DNA of 64,000 nucleotides from JARRPM01 sp039025905. Its GTDB lineage: Bacteria > Pseudomonadota > Gammaproteobacteria > Pseudomonadales > Halieaceae. The notes below the pieces were generated by a model. It ran no database searches, was not told where the DNA came from, and saw only the letters and a program-made list of their open reading frames with translations. The first letter of the stretch is position 1. Each line of letters starts with the position of its first letter. This document shows, piece by piece, positions 8,539-17,998 of this stretch. The position numbers were made by a program, and so were the translations under genes. The stretch spans positions 1-64,000 of the forward strand of contig JBCCNJ010000004.1 in the NCBI GenBank assembly GCA_039025905.1, read 5' to 3'.

Positions 8539-8862
8539 ATGAAGAGAGTACTAGCCTGTTTATTCCTGTTTATGCCTGCGATTGCAATGGCTGATTGGAA
8601 ACCCATACCCGATGTTCAGTCCAAGCTTTTATGGCAGCTTGTCGGGCAGGGCGACGCAGATGTGGTTTCAAGCGTCGCATTCGGAGATCCCGCAGCATTA
8701 CATTCTAAGCAAACGGTGTTTCGGCTTCGCAATATCCCGTCAGCGGACTTCCCTCTCGCCATCGCCGAAACAGCTAAAGGCCAATATGCGCCCGTGCTCT
8801 GCACGGAGGTATGGAACGACCGAGAGAGGTATCGTGGGTCATCTTGCTCTGTGCTCGAGTGA
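8539..8862 (+). CDS. Small periplasmic protein of unknown function
   Basis: A 107-residue protein with a clear signal peptide (MKRVLACLFLFMPAIAMA) and mature sequence starting DWKPIPDVQ. It contains two cysteines near the C-terminus (VLCTEVW and GSSCSVLE) that could form a disulfide in the periplasm. The ATG at 8539 is preceded by ACGGAG, better than the upstream in-frame ATG at 8515. I do not recognise a family. No operon partner. Confidence 0.6.
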   Translation: MKRVLACLFLFMPAIAMADWKPIPDVQSKLLWQLVGQGDADVVSSVAFGDPAALHSKQTVFRLRNIPSADFPLAIAETAKGQYAPVLCTEVWNDRERYRGSSCSVLE

Positions 8863-8994
8863 GCGCTACTAAAGTACCACGGCGCTGTCGGATAACCCCT
8901 AATACCCGTGATGCTTTAGTACAATAGTTATTGTCGCCACCAGGGGCTAAGCTTCGGATCGCTTATAAATCGACGCTTACCCGAGGCGCTTGCA

Positions 8995-9393
8995 ATGAAC
9001 TCACAAATAACAAAAGTCTTCTTCCTGGTGGGTGCTGCATACTTTGTTTGTATGGCGATCGCACATTTTTTTATCATCAAGGTGCCGATACTGTTCGTCT
9101 ATTACGACACACCTTTTTACGCCTATCAGGACAAGATAATTTCGTTTGCCGTGTGCGCTTATGTTGCTTTGTTCTATTCAGCCTCCAAACACAGAGATGT
9201 CGCACTGAGCGCGATCATTGTGTTAGCGCTTACGGTGGCTGGGTTAAGCGCAGTGAATCTGTCCGAAGCGCTAAGCTCAACGCTACTGGATGGCCAGTCT
9301 ACTACCATGTACTGGCTGCAAACCGTAGCCATCGCCGGTTATCTGCTGGTGCTTGTTTACTGCTACCTTCGGGATGGAAAGCAGCTGCAGTAA
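8995..9393 (+). CDS. Small integral membrane protein
   Basis: A 132-residue protein with about four predicted membrane segments (residues roughly 6-26, 47-65, 70-90 and 104-124) and very few charged residues outside them. I do not recognise a family. The N-terminus has no cleavable signal. It is followed by a 579-base stretch with no convincing gene. The function is unknown. Confidence 0.55.
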   Translation: MNSQITKVFFLVGAAYFVCMAIAHFFIIKVPILFVYYDTPFYAYQDKIISFAVCAYVALFYSASKHRDVALSAIIVLALTVAGLSAVNLSEALSSTLLDGQSTTMYWLQTVAIAGYLLVLVYCYLRDGKQLQ

Positions 9394-9972
9394 TCTAGCT
9401 GATTATGCTGCCGAATCTTGCCTTCTGAGAGCTAGCAAGAGCGAAACGCTGAGCAGCTGCTGCGTCTCGATTCCGTTGCTCGGCTGCTATTGGTATCTGG
9501 GTTTATACCCACCTTTCTGCTGGTGCCAGGGCTGAGCGAGTTCCGCGCTTTTCGTCCGGGAATCATCTGGCTAACCGAGCCGTGGCGAGGTCTGCCAAAC
9601 CGTTGAGAGATGGCGTCACGGGTATCGATCTTATTTGGCGAGTGAAAGTGTATGGCCTTGTTTTAATGCCCCTTATAGTTGTCCCTTATTCGCCTGTTTG
9701 CAGCTGTAAATTGAACGGTATCTGTAGACATGGATTGTGATGACTAAGTCTTCGGTGCATGCTCTTATGCATCGCTTCGTTTCTACTTATCGAAAGCACT
9801 GCTGTTTTGGATGTTTTTCCATTGCGATTGTCTTGTCTTTGGCCTATTAATATCGCTAGCGTGGCTGTCGTGTTGGCCGACACACATTCTTTTTTATGCA
9901 TGGAACAGCCGTTGACTTAAGTGGCCTGAGTACCGTTAACGATACCCTAAATGGGATGGTAAGGAGAGGACG
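9394..9972. other. 579-base gap, possible coding remnant
   Basis: There is no complete gene here. Around 9445-9606 a short open frame lacking an ATG, bounded by TAG and TGA, encodes a hydrophobic segment (LLLVSGFIPTFLLVPGL) followed by WLTEPWRGLPNR. It may be a decayed membrane-protein fragment or chance. The end of the gap carries a strong AAGGAGAGGA ribosome binding site for the next gene. Confidence 0.35.
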
Positions 9973-10254
9973 ATGAAGTCATGGACAGTATTTTCGTTTA
10001 CAGCCATTGTGCTATTTTCCGTAGACTATTTGCACGCGGCCGATAACGACGGCGAAACAGTACTAGATACGAATGAAGACGCTAGCTTCGTCGGAGAAGC
10101 AGAGGACGCGGGCGTGCCGGAGGAGTATGGCAGTGACACTGTTGGTTTTGAGGAGCGAGATACTACAGTTGAAATTGAACCTGTTGATAGCGACGACGAT
10201 TTCCTCGAGACGTTTAAACAGGAGTGGAATCAACAGAAAAGGAGCGGTGATTGA
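9973..10254 (+). CDS. Acidic exported protein, copy 1 of a tandem pair
   Basis: A 93-residue protein with a signal peptide (MKSWTVFSFTAIVLFSVDYLHA) and a strongly acidic mature region rich in Asp and Glu. AAGGAGAGGACG precedes the ATG, a very strong ribosome binding site. It resembles the next gene in the same register: both have signal peptides ending in Y-h-H-A-A, then an acidic NDGE or NDEGE start and an EDxASF-type segment, so they are paralogues from a tandem duplication. No known family; a low-complexity acidic protein might bind cations or basic partners, which is speculation. Confidence 0.65.
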   Translation: MKSWTVFSFTAIVLFSVDYLHAADNDGETVLDTNEDASFVGEAEDAGVPEEYGSDTVGFEERDTTVEIEPVDSDDDFLETFKQEWNQQKRSGD

Positions 10255-10276
10255 ACCACCGCTTAAGGACACAGCC

Positions 10277-10552
10277 ATGAAACCACTGACCGTAATTTCT
10301 GTTGCAACCCTTTTTCTATTTCCGATGGGCTACGTGCATGCCGCTAACGACGAAGGTGAAATGTTCACCAAGGCAAAGAGCGTGGAAGACAACGCCAGCT
10401 TCCTTGACGATGAGGAAGATGCCATGATTGGCGGTGAAGAAGTGACTGCAAGTGCGCGCGATGCTGATGACAGGGACTTGGATTACGGTGTCGATCTCTC
10501 GGTCGATGAGTCTGATCTCAAGGGCGCGGCCACGGATGAAGATCTAAGATAG
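10277..10552 (+). CDS. Acidic exported protein, copy 2 of a tandem pair
   Basis: A 91-residue paralogue of the preceding gene: signal peptide MKPLTVISVATLFLFPMGYV followed by HAANDEGE and an acidic tail (LDDEEDAMIGGEEV, VDLSVDESDL). The start at 10277 is preceded by TTAAGGACACAGCC, giving an AAGGA ribosome binding site; the longer frame that extends upstream overlaps copy 1 and is not used. Both proteins would be exported to the periplasm. The spacing of 22 bases suggests co-transcription. Confidence 0.65.
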   Translation: MKPLTVISVATLFLFPMGYVHAANDEGEMFTKAKSVEDNASFLDDEEDAMIGGEEVTASARDADDRDLDYGVDLSVDESDLKGAATDEDLR

Positions 10553-10810
10553 CTGCTGTCGTCTGTACCCACTAGCGTGCGCGTGCGATTTTTGCTCTTG
10601 CGGTCTTAGCAAAGGCTGTTTATCTCGATCACGAAGGCCGCTGTCAGTGCGAGCACTGCTGAGATCGACTCAGACTTCTCGACAAAACCGGTACGATAAA
10701 TCGTAACGCACTCTCTAGCTGTGTGGTCTTGGGAACGATAATTTCGGGTCTAAGTGGCGTGGCAGCTATACTGCACGCTGCCTTTGCATGACTTTACAGG
10801 AGACCCCTTC

Positions 10811-11479
10811 ATGGCCGGCATACTGCTTACAGGCTTCGAGGCCTTTGGAAATACCCCAGAAAATCCCGCCGAGGCGGTAGCTCGCGCGTTGGATGGAGAA
10901 GACGTCAGCGGTGTGCGCATTCATGCTCGTGTGGTTCCAAGCGCATTTTTTGAGTGCGTTGACGCTGTCAAGGCGGCCATCGAAGAGCTAGAGCCGGATG
11001 TGGTGGTGATGATGGGTGAATACGGTGGTCGCGCGATGATCACGGTAGAACGTCTGGCGCAGAACCTAAACGACGGCACGCGCTACGAGCTTGCCGACAA
11101 TCGCGGTGTTGCGCCCCAGGGAGAACCCACTATTGACGGTGGTCCAGAGGCTTACCGTACAACGCTGCCGTTGCGCGCCATGGTGAAAGCGATGCGAGAT
11201 GCGGGTATTCCTGCCGATATCTCCGATACACCTGGCACGTTCTGTTGCAACCACCTTATGTACGGTGTGCTGCACCATGTTGCTACCGCGTCACTGCCCG
11301 TTCGTGTCGGTTGGATACACCTGCCTCATTTACCACAGGTAGCAGCACTTCCCGATAATCTGGGGGCGCCGAGTATGTCGGTTGAAACGGCTTGTGCCGG
11401 CGTTAAAGTGGCGTTGGATGCAGCGGTGCTGCACGAAGAGGATATCGATGTCCCCATCGTCTCGAGATGGCAGATCTGA
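10811..11479 (+). CDS. pcp: Pyroglutamyl-peptidase I
   Basis: A 222-residue C15 cysteine peptidase that removes N-terminal pyroglutamate from peptides in the cytoplasm. The family opening GFEAFGNTPENPAEA is followed by the catalytic triad: Glu80 (ITVERLAQN), Cys146 (the cysteine before Asn in TFCCNHLMYG) and His170 (GWIHLPHLPQ). One change from the consensus is EYGGR in place of the usual AGGR loop. The start at 10811 has an AGGAGA site 9 bases upstream. The next gene, an SDR, starts 3 bases after the stop, so the two are an operon. Confidence 0.92.
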   Translation: MAGILLTGFEAFGNTPENPAEAVARALDGEDVSGVRIHARVVPSAFFECVDAVKAAIEELEPDVVVMMGEYGGRAMITVERLAQNLNDGTRYELADNRGVAPQGEPTIDGGPEAYRTTLPLRAMVKAMRDAGIPADISDTPGTFCCNHLMYGVLHHVATASLPVRVGWIHLPHLPQVAALPDNLGAPSMSVETACAGVKVALDAAVLHEEDIDVPIVSRWQI

Positions 11480-11482
11480 GCC

Positions 11483-12229
11483 GTGGCTCGTGTCGCAATC
11501 GTGACGGGCTCCAGTCGGGGCATTGGTGCGGCGACCGCAATCCGCCTTGCAAAAGAAGGCTTCAATGTTTGTATCAACTACGTGTCGAATGAAGAGGCCG
11601 CCAGCCGTGTGGCGGAGCAGGCAAGAACGCACGGCGTTACAGCAATCTGTGTACGAGCTGATGTTTCCAAACAGACGCAGGTAACCCATCTGTTTGAGTC
11701 GACTAGAACGCAGCTTGGTGTACCCAGTGTACTGATCAATAACGCTGGCATGGTCTTGCCGCAAACCCGAGTAGTCGACATGACGGAAGATAGAATCAAC
11801 AAGGTACTTACGACCAACGTCACGGGGTATTTGTTGTGTGCTCGCGAGGCCATCGCATGCATGTCTACAGTCAGCGGCGGTTCGGGTGGGGTTATTGTTA
11901 ACGTTTCTTCTGCAGCAGCTCGACTTGGCTCACCCGGTGAATATATCGACTATGCGGCCTCAAAAGGTGCGGTTGATACTCTCACAATAGGCCTAGCTCG
12001 AGAAGTCGCAACCGAGGGCATACGGGTCAATGCCGTTCGGCCTGGGCTTATCTACACCGATATGCACGCATCTGCAGGCGAGCCAGCGCGCGTCGATCGC
12101 TTGCAAGATTCTATACCGATGAAACGGGGTGGTGAGGCAGAGGAGGTGGCTGCTGCTATAGCCTGGCTGGTATCTGAAGAGTCCGGTTATACGACCGGTG
12201 CGTTTATCGACGTGTCCGGAGGGCGTTAG
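11483..12229 (+). CDS. SDR family oxidoreductase
   Basis: A 248-residue classical short-chain dehydrogenase starting with GTG 3 bases after pcp. NAD(P)-binding TGSSRGIG (residues 8-15), NNAG (86-89), catalytic Ser143 (NVSSAAARLG) and the Tyr157-x3-Lys161 pair (YIDYAASK) are all present, and the C-terminus (GAFIDVSGGR) is typical of glucose-1-dehydrogenase or FabG-like SDRs. The substrate cannot be assigned. Co-transcription with a pyroglutamyl peptidase gives no clear pathway. Confidence 0.9.
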   Translation: MARVAIVTGSSRGIGAATAIRLAKEGFNVCINYVSNEEAASRVAEQARTHGVTAICVRADVSKQTQVTHLFESTRTQLGVPSVLINNAGMVLPQTRVVDMTEDRINKVLTTNVTGYLLCAREAIACMSTVSGGSGGVIVNVSSAAARLGSPGEYIDYAASKGAVDTLTIGLAREVATEGIRVNAVRPGLIYTDMHASAGEPARVDRLQDSIPMKRGGEAEEVAAAIAWLVSEESGYTTGAFIDVSGGR

Positions 12230-12296
12230 CGCTCTCAACCATGTTGGTCGTTAGCGCGTGATGCTCAACGATTTGACGGTAAACGAGCGAGAGAGA

Positions 12297-12536
12297 TTAC
12301 TGATCGTCCTCTAAGAGCTCAACGATGTCGTCATACTCTGCATAGCTGATACAAAGTGCGGAACAAATACGCTGTCGTGGCGTACCCAATTTGCGCAGGC
12401 ACCTTAAAAGACCAGTGTCCAATCTCGCCAGTAGCATCGGATCGAGTTTAGACGCCTCGCTGGTGTTTAACTGGCTGGTGAAGGTAACGGTTTCTACGCT
12501 CACTTCAGGTGGCTTGGCCGTAGTTGTTGTTGGCAT
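12297..12536 (-). CDS. Small protein of unknown function downstream of the RND pump
   Basis: A 79-residue frame on the minus strand, 270 bases beyond the RND permease. A GGAG box 5 bases upstream of its ATG supports translation. The C-terminal half (LLRCLRKLGTPRQRICSALCISYAEYDDIV) has an HTH-like helix-turn-helix spacing but matches no family I know. The N-terminus is Thr/Ser-rich. Moderate support only. Confidence 0.45.
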   Translation of the reverse strand: MPTTTTAKPPEVSVETVTFTSQLNTSEASKLDPMLLARLDTGLLRCLRKLGTPRQRICSALCISYAEYDDIVELLEDDQ

Positions 12537-12806
12537 GCTAACTCCGTTGGCAAATCGCCTCTACGTGCTGCTAATCGCAGCATTTTTTGATCTTAAATAA
12601 AGCATAGATCGTGTTGCGGGCACGATGCACCTGCTTCGAGTCTCAGAACGTCAACTGGTTCACAATAAGCGTAAATTTTTCCTAAATTGATACCTAGGAT
12701 TCATCAAAAGCGATTTTGGTGGGGCAAGAAAACGTGGTGAGAGCGCTTAGCTACTCTCGTTTGCCTCGCTGTCGATGATCAACCTGTGTCAAATGACAAG
12801 ATGAAA

Positions 12807-15800
12807 CTAGCTAATGCGATCGCCGGTCGACGGCTGCGAACTCAGCTTCCAGTCATGGCGCCAACTTAGTATGACGGCCGTGAGCGCGGGTAGCGTTGTC
12901 AACGTGACGAGCGCCGCGCCAAGAATGCCAAACATCACTATCGCGCCCACCCCGCGATACAGTTCCGTACCCGCGCCAGGGATGAGTACAAGCGGCGCAA
13001 GACCACACAAAGTGGTGATGGTCGACATGGCGATAGGACGCAGACGGGCAGCGACGGCCTCGTTCACCGCGTCGACGGGTGACATACCGTTGCTATTCAC
13101 GTTGTTGACTGCACGATGCACTATCAAGATGGGATTGTTGACGACTGTGCCCATAAGGATCAGAAAGCCGAGCATGGAAATCATGTCGAAGGGTTGAACA
13201 ATCGCACTGAAACCGAACAGTGGCAATAAACCGCCCACGGCATTGAGTAGCCACAGCCCGACAATGCCGCCAGCGATTCCCAATGGGATCGACGTCATGA
13301 TCAATAAGGGATATCCCCAGTGATTGAATATGGCGACCATCAATAGATAAATCACGATCAAGGCGATCATATAATTACCTACAAGCGATTCGCGGGTCGC
13401 ATCCAACTGATCCGCGGCCCCAGATATCGCCACGCTGACGTCCGCGGGAATCGCACCCTGCTCGCGAAGATAATCCACGACATCAGCCTGTACGCGCTCG
13501 ACACCAGTTTCAAGCGCGATGCTGCGTGGTGGAATGACGTTGAGTGTCACGGTGCGCTGTCCATTGACGCGGCGCACCCGCGTACTGCTTACCGTCTCAT
13601 CGATGTCGGCGACAACACCCAGCGGCAAGATCTCCCCCGTCGGTGTGTACAGTGGTAGCTGCCCAAGCGTATCCAGGGTCGCGTTTTGTCCAACGTCGCT
13701 ATAGAGATAGATATCGATCTTATTGTCTTCGAGAAAGAACTCATCGACAAAGCTGCCATCTGTCAGCGCCGCCACGGTGAAGCCAAGCGATTCCGCATCC
13801 ATGCCTAACTCGGCTGCACGCTCCCAGCGCGGTCGCACTTCTACCAGCGGTTGTGCCAGGCTGAGTGAACCCGGTTGGCTTTGGATGCGAGGGTTCTCAA
13901 AGACCTCGCCCGCTCGTCTATAGGCGGCGAGCGCAACATCGTAGATGTTAGACATATTGGGGCCGGCGATATCGAGATTAATGCTGCGAGAACCGCCGTC
14001 ATTGCTGCTGATGATTGAACCGCGCGCCGCAAACGCGCGCATGCCTGGATACTCTCTGAATTTGCGCACCATCGCATCCATCAGAGCATCCATGTCGCGC
14101 ACTCTGACCGGCTCCGTAATGATTCTTAGGCGGGAGGTGTCGAAAAACATATTGACGTATTGAATGGGCGGCACGTCCGTTGCACCGCTTTCAAAGTCGG
14201 CAGGGTCAGCATTCACCTGTGGCAGGAACCAGTCATCAAGCTCATGACTGATTTGCTCCATGGCCTGCAGATTATAACCAGGCGGGGGTGTCATGACCGC
14301 GAACACTTTCGGTTCCTCGCCCTCGGGTAAATACTCGGCAGCGGGCGTGAGCAGCCAAATAATTGCAACACTGATTACGGCGGTGAGTCCGATGCAAAGA
14401 AAACGACTGCCAGGTGTCGCGATCATGGTGCTAGTCAGACGCAGTATCCTGTCGCGCCAGCTTGTAGATTGTGAGGCTGAATTAGAGGTCGCGCTTCCCT
14501 CCTCTGCGGCCGCCCCTGCAAAGTCCAATCTGGCGGCTGCCGCGGGTACGATAGTCACCGCTGCGAGCATCGAAGCAAGAATTGCCGCGGAGATCGCGAT
14601 CGCCACATCAGAGTAGAGCTGCCCTGCTTCCTGAGCGACGAAGGAGACGGGTAGGAATACCAGTATGGTAGTCATAGTAGAGGCAAAGACGGCGGGCCAG
14701 ACCTGTTTAACTCCCTCCAGAGCGGCCTTAATGCGATCAGCGCCACGCCGTCGCTCAAGCTCAATACTCTCGAGCACCACAATACTATTGTCCAGCGTCA
14801 TACCGATAGCAAAGGCGACGCCAGCGAGTGAGATCACATTGATTGTGCGCCCCGCCAATAGCAAGCCAAGAAAGGCCAACAGCACACACAGCGGAATACC
14901 AATCACACCTAATAGCGTGGCTTTGAAGGATCTCAAGAATAAATACATCACAACCGTAGCCAGCAGAGCGCCTAGCACGAGGTTTTTCCACACGTTGCGG
15001 ATTGACGCGTTGACGTAGGTGACATCGTCTGCAATTCGCTTCATCACCATGCCGGCAGGGCCAAGCAAACTGCGATTAACGGCGTCGACTTCTTTCAGCA
15101 TCAGCCGCTTGATATCAATGACGTTAGAACCGGGTTCACGCCGAACCGAGACAAAAATATTAGGGGAGCCATTGAAGCGTGATAGCCCGGTGCGTTCGAA
15201 ATGATCCAGCTGCACATCAGCGACTTCGGATAAACGAATGACCGTGTCGCCGCGCCGTTCGATAATCATCTGGTTGACGTCCTCGATGGTTTCGAAGCGA
15301 CCCACGGTGCGCAGCAGATATTGACGCTTACCCGAATCCACGGTGCCGCCAGAGCGATCGAGGTTGCGATTGCGAATGGCATCGCGCAGGTCGGTGAGCG
15401 TCAATCCGCGCTGGGCCAGACGCGCCGGATCAACCAGTATTTGGACTTGTCTTTCCGCCCCGCCGAAGACTGAAATCTCCGACACGCCCGGCACACCTGC
15501 CAGTCGTGGCTTAACATTGTCCTCGATGAAATCCAGCGTCATCTCCAGATTAAGCTGTCTGGGATTGCCGGGTAGCGTGACGATACTGAAAAACATAAAC
15601 GCGTTACTGGAAAACGAATTGGCGACAATTCTCGGTTCGTCAACATTCTCTGGATAGGATGGCACCTGACTCAGCGCATTGTTCACTCTGATCATCATTT
15701 CCGTGATGTCGGTACCAAAGGGAAATTCCAGCTCGATCTCCGCGGAACCATTGCTGGCCGTTGCGGTGATGCGTGACAGGTTGGGCAAATTGCGCAGATA

Positions 15801-16001
15801 TTCTTCCTGCTCGATGATGATTTCTTTCTCAACATCTTGTGGTGTTGCACCCGGCCAGTCGGTGCTCACGCCGATCACGCGAACGTCGAGATCAGGGATC
15901 ATTTGCACAGGGATTCGCAAGGCGGCCACTGTACCCAGCACAACGAGAACTAGGATCACTACAGTGAGTAGCTTGCCATTGCTGATAATGCGCTCGAACA
16001 C
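12807..16001 (-). CDS. RND efflux transporter permease
   Basis: A 1064-residue HAE-type RND pump protein. The GTG at 16001, 4 bases after the membrane-fusion-protein stop, gives the usual RND start (FERIISNGKLLTVVILV); an ATG at 16070 would overlap the previous gene by 65 bases. Two repeated halves each contain a large periplasmic loop. The proton-relay region reads GVAFAIGMTLDNSIVVLES in helix 4, with a single Asp where AcrB has two, and FLILMGTVVNNPILIVHR in the second half. It should use proton force to expel hydrophobic compounds from the inner membrane or periplasm via the fusion protein; the outer-membrane partner is not in the window. Confidence 0.93.
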   Translation of the reverse strand: MFERIISNGKLLTVVILVLVVLGTVAALRIPVQMIPDLDVRVIGVSTDWPGATPQDVEKEIIIEQEEYLRNLPNLSRITATASNGSAEIELEFPFGTDITEMMIRVNNALSQVPSYPENVDEPRIVANSFSSNAFMFFSIVTLPGNPRQLNLEMTLDFIEDNVKPRLAGVPGVSEISVFGGAERQVQILVDPARLAQRGLTLTDLRDAIRNRNLDRSGGTVDSGKRQYLLRTVGRFETIEDVNQMIIERRGDTVIRLSEVADVQLDHFERTGLSRFNGSPNIFVSVRREPGSNVIDIKRLMLKEVDAVNRSLLGPAGMVMKRIADDVTYVNASIRNVWKNLVLGALLATVVMYLFLRSFKATLLGVIGIPLCVLLAFLGLLLAGRTINVISLAGVAFAIGMTLDNSIVVLESIELERRRGADRIKAALEGVKQVWPAVFASTMTTILVFLPVSFVAQEAGQLYSDVAIAISAAILASMLAAVTIVPAAAARLDFAGAAAEEGSATSNSASQSTSWRDRILRLTSTMIATPGSRFLCIGLTAVISVAIIWLLTPAAEYLPEGEEPKVFAVMTPPPGYNLQAMEQISHELDDWFLPQVNADPADFESGATDVPPIQYVNMFFDTSRLRIITEPVRVRDMDALMDAMVRKFREYPGMRAFAARGSIISSNDGGSRSINLDIAGPNMSNIYDVALAAYRRAGEVFENPRIQSQPGSLSLAQPLVEVRPRWERAAELGMDAESLGFTVAALTDGSFVDEFFLEDNKIDIYLYSDVGQNATLDTLGQLPLYTPTGEILPLGVVADIDETVSSTRVRRVNGQRTVTLNVIPPRSIALETGVERVQADVVDYLREQGAIPADVSVAISGAADQLDATRESLVGNYMIALIVIYLLMVAIFNHWGYPLLIMTSIPLGIAGGIVGLWLLNAVGGLLPLFGFSAIVQPFDMISMLGFLILMGTVVNNPILIVHRAVNNVNSNGMSPVDAVNEAVAARLRPIAMSTITTLCGLAPLVLIPGAGTELYRGVGAIVMFGILGAALVTLTTLPALTAVILSWRHDWKLSSQPSTGDRIS

Positions 16002-16005
16002 GGAG

Positions 16006-17118
16006 TTAACGCCCGGCAGTTGCTGGCTGGATAGTGACGCGCTGGCCGCCCTGTAAGGCCTCATTGCCACGTGTGACTACAGTTGCCCCCGACTCCAGCC
16101 CGGATGTTACCTCCACTCTGCCATCGAAACTGAGTCCTACCTGAACGGGCTGTTCGCGAGCAACTAGCTCGCCAGAGCTACTATCCACTATCCACACAAC
16201 AGCTCGACCATCGGGAAAACGAATGATGGCGTCGCGCGGTACCACAACGGATTCGCGACCTACCTCAATGGAAAGTGCCGCACTTACAGACATCCCTGGC
16301 AGCATGTGTTGCCCCGGGTTTTTTGCCAGCACACGCAGCAAGAATGTGCGAGCGGTTGGGTCGGTGACCGGTACAACCGCTGAGATTCGACCGTTATAAA
16401 TTTGCTGGGGGTCAGAGTTCAAGCTGAATGTCACCGTGGAGTCGGGGTTGATCGCGCTTAGAAAGTCTTCAGACACCGCGAAGTCGATTCGCACATCGTC
16501 AATCGCAACAAGCCCCAAGACCTCCTGACCAGGATCTATCCATTCACCCGTTTCAACGCGCTTGGCGGCGATCACGCCAGAGAAGGGGGCGCGCAATGTA
16601 TGGCGTGTCAGAATGCCTTCGCGGTAGGCGGCAAGGGCTGTGGCCTGATGCAGCGCGGCCTCGTCGTTGGCAACCTCAGCTTCGAGATCTCGTACAGCGC
16701 TTTCAGCGATGCTTTGCTGCGGGACTAACACTTGCGCTTCTTGCAGTCTGCGACGCGCGTCTTTGAGCGCTGTGTTGGCTTGCTCCATTTGTGCTCGCGC
16801 GCTATCGAACTGGAGCTGTGCAAGCTCGGGGTCCAGTTCCAGTAAAATATCATCGGCCTGAACTTGAGTACCGGCGTCAACGTAAATCGCAGATACCAGA
16901 CCGCTTGTGGCCACAGACAATCTGGCGGCACGCTCGGCAGTCACGGTACCTGTTAGGTCGACAACGCGTTGGATAGACTGTTGCTCCACCACAATCGCAC
17001 TGACGGGCGCACCCTGCTCGGACTGAGCGAAGGTGGCGTGGGCGCTAGTCAATGCAAGCGCCGCTAGTAGTACCTGCTGCATGCCGCGCAACATACTCTG
17101 GATCGACGGTTTAAGCAC
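16006..17118 (-). CDS. RND efflux membrane fusion protein
   Basis: A 370-residue periplasmic adaptor. It has a signal sequence (MQQVLLAALALTSAHATFA segment), a lipoyl/barrel-sandwich half-motif GLVSAIYVDAGTQVQADDIL, a coiled-coil hairpin about 60 residues long (EQANTALKDARRRLQEA, AVRDLEAEVANDEAAL), a second lipoyl half (LRAPFSGVIAAKRVETGEW) and beta-barrel/membrane-proximal domains. It would link the RND permease to a TolC-like channel. The GTG at 17118 lies 4 bases after the upstream stop with GGTGGGA 8 bases before it; ATGs at 17094 and 17082 are alternatives. Confidence 0.9.
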   Translation of the reverse strand: MLKPSIQSMLRGMQQVLLAALALTSAHATFAQSEQGAPVSAIVVEQQSIQRVVDLTGTVTAERAARLSVATSGLVSAIYVDAGTQVQADDILLELDPELAQLQFDSARAQMEQANTALKDARRRLQEAQVLVPQQSIAESAVRDLEAEVANDEAALHQATALAAYREGILTRHTLRAPFSGVIAAKRVETGEWIDPGQEVLGLVAIDDVRIDFAVSEDFLSAINPDSTVTFSLNSDPQQIYNGRISAVVPVTDPTARTFLLRVLAKNPGQHMLPGMSVSAALSIEVGRESVVVPRDAIIRFPDGRAVVWIVDSSSGELVAREQPVQVGLSFDGRVEVTSGLESGATVVTRGNEALQGGQRVTIQPATAGR

Positions 17119-17122
17119 GCAT

Positions 17123-17998
17123 TCAATCCCACCACGGATAAAACGGCGGCATATTCGCCGACACGGTATCCGCGAAATGTGGCGCACGCTTTTCCAAAAA
17201 GGACGCGACGCCCTCTTTGCCGCTGGTCTGGCTAGCATAGAAAATAGCCAGTGAATCGACTTTGTGCGCCTCAACCGGATGTGCCTGCGCAGCGTTGCGG
17301 TACATCATTTGGCGGGTGAGGGCGATGGCAACCGGGCTGTGTTTCGCGATGCGCCCGGCAAGGGCATAGGCCTCCTCTAGGAGCTTATCTGCAGGTAGAA
17401 CCGCCTTCACGTAGCCGCCAGCCAGAGCGGTTTCTGCATCTAAGATCTCGCCTGTGTAGCACCACTCCAGCGCTTGAGAAATGCCCACAATCCGCGGCAA
17501 AAACCAGGTGGAGCACGCCTCTGGCGTTATTCCGATCTTATTAAATACAAATCCAATTTTTGCGTGTTCGGAGGCCAGGCGAATATCCATGGCACAGGTC
17601 ATGGTGGCGCCAATCCCCACGGCTGCGCCATTGATAGCACCGATGACTGGCTTGGTGCACTCGTAGATCGCCAGCGTCACTCTGCCGCCGGTATCTCGCA
17701 CGCTCTCGATAATCTGTGGGTCCTGCAAGCGCTCGTTCATGTCCTTGATAGAGGGAGTGAGGCTTTCGTCAAGGCCAAAGACATTCCCTTCGGCGGTCAA
17801 GTCCATTCCAGCGCAGAACGCTCTGCCTTCCCCGGTCACCACGATCGCGCGCACTTCATCGTCATCACTTGCGCGATTGAAAGCTGCAATCAACTCATTG
17901 GCCATTTCAACGGTGAAGGAGTTCAGATGATCCGGGCGGTTGAGCGTCAGGGTAAGGATGTTATCGGCTAGTTCGTAGCGTAGTGTGTTGTAAGACAT
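17123..17998 (-). CDS. Enoyl-CoA hydratase/isomerase family protein in the RND operon
   Basis: A 291-residue crotonase-fold protein. Hallmarks are LNRPDHLNSFTVEM, the oxyanion segment TGEGRAFCAGMDL, and AINGAAVGIGATMTCAMDI. The family Glu occurs in GITPEACSTWFLPR. It should act on an acyl-CoA thioester; the WWD C-terminus and length suggest a medium/long or branched substrate, but that is inference. The start ATG at 17998 is chosen over an upstream in-frame codon. The stop is 4 bases before the membrane fusion gene, placing it first in that operon, which is unusual for a fatty-acid enzyme. Confidence 0.9.
   Translation of the reverse strand: MSYNTLRYELADNILTLTLNRPDHLNSFTVEMANELIAAFNRASDDDEVRAIVVTGEGRAFCAGMDLTAEGNVFGLDESLTPSIKDMNERLQDPQIIESVRDTGGRVTLAIYECTKPVIGAINGAAVGIGATMTCAMDIRLASEHAKIGFVFNKIGITPEACSTWFLPRIVGISQALEWCYTGEILDAETALAGGYVKAVLPADKLLEEAYALAGRIAKHSPVAIALTRQMMYRNAAQAHPVEAHKVDSLAIFYASQTSGKEGVASFLEKRAPHFADTVSANMPPFYPWWD

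Noticed and set aside
9686..9901. A 71-codon minus-strand frame in the 579-base gap
   Set aside because: No family resemblance and no ribosome binding site; treated as chance.
12814..16056. A ladder of plus-strand open frames opposite the RND permease gene
   Set aside because: They mirror the codon pattern of the large minus-strand gene, lack ribosome binding sites and show no family resemblance.
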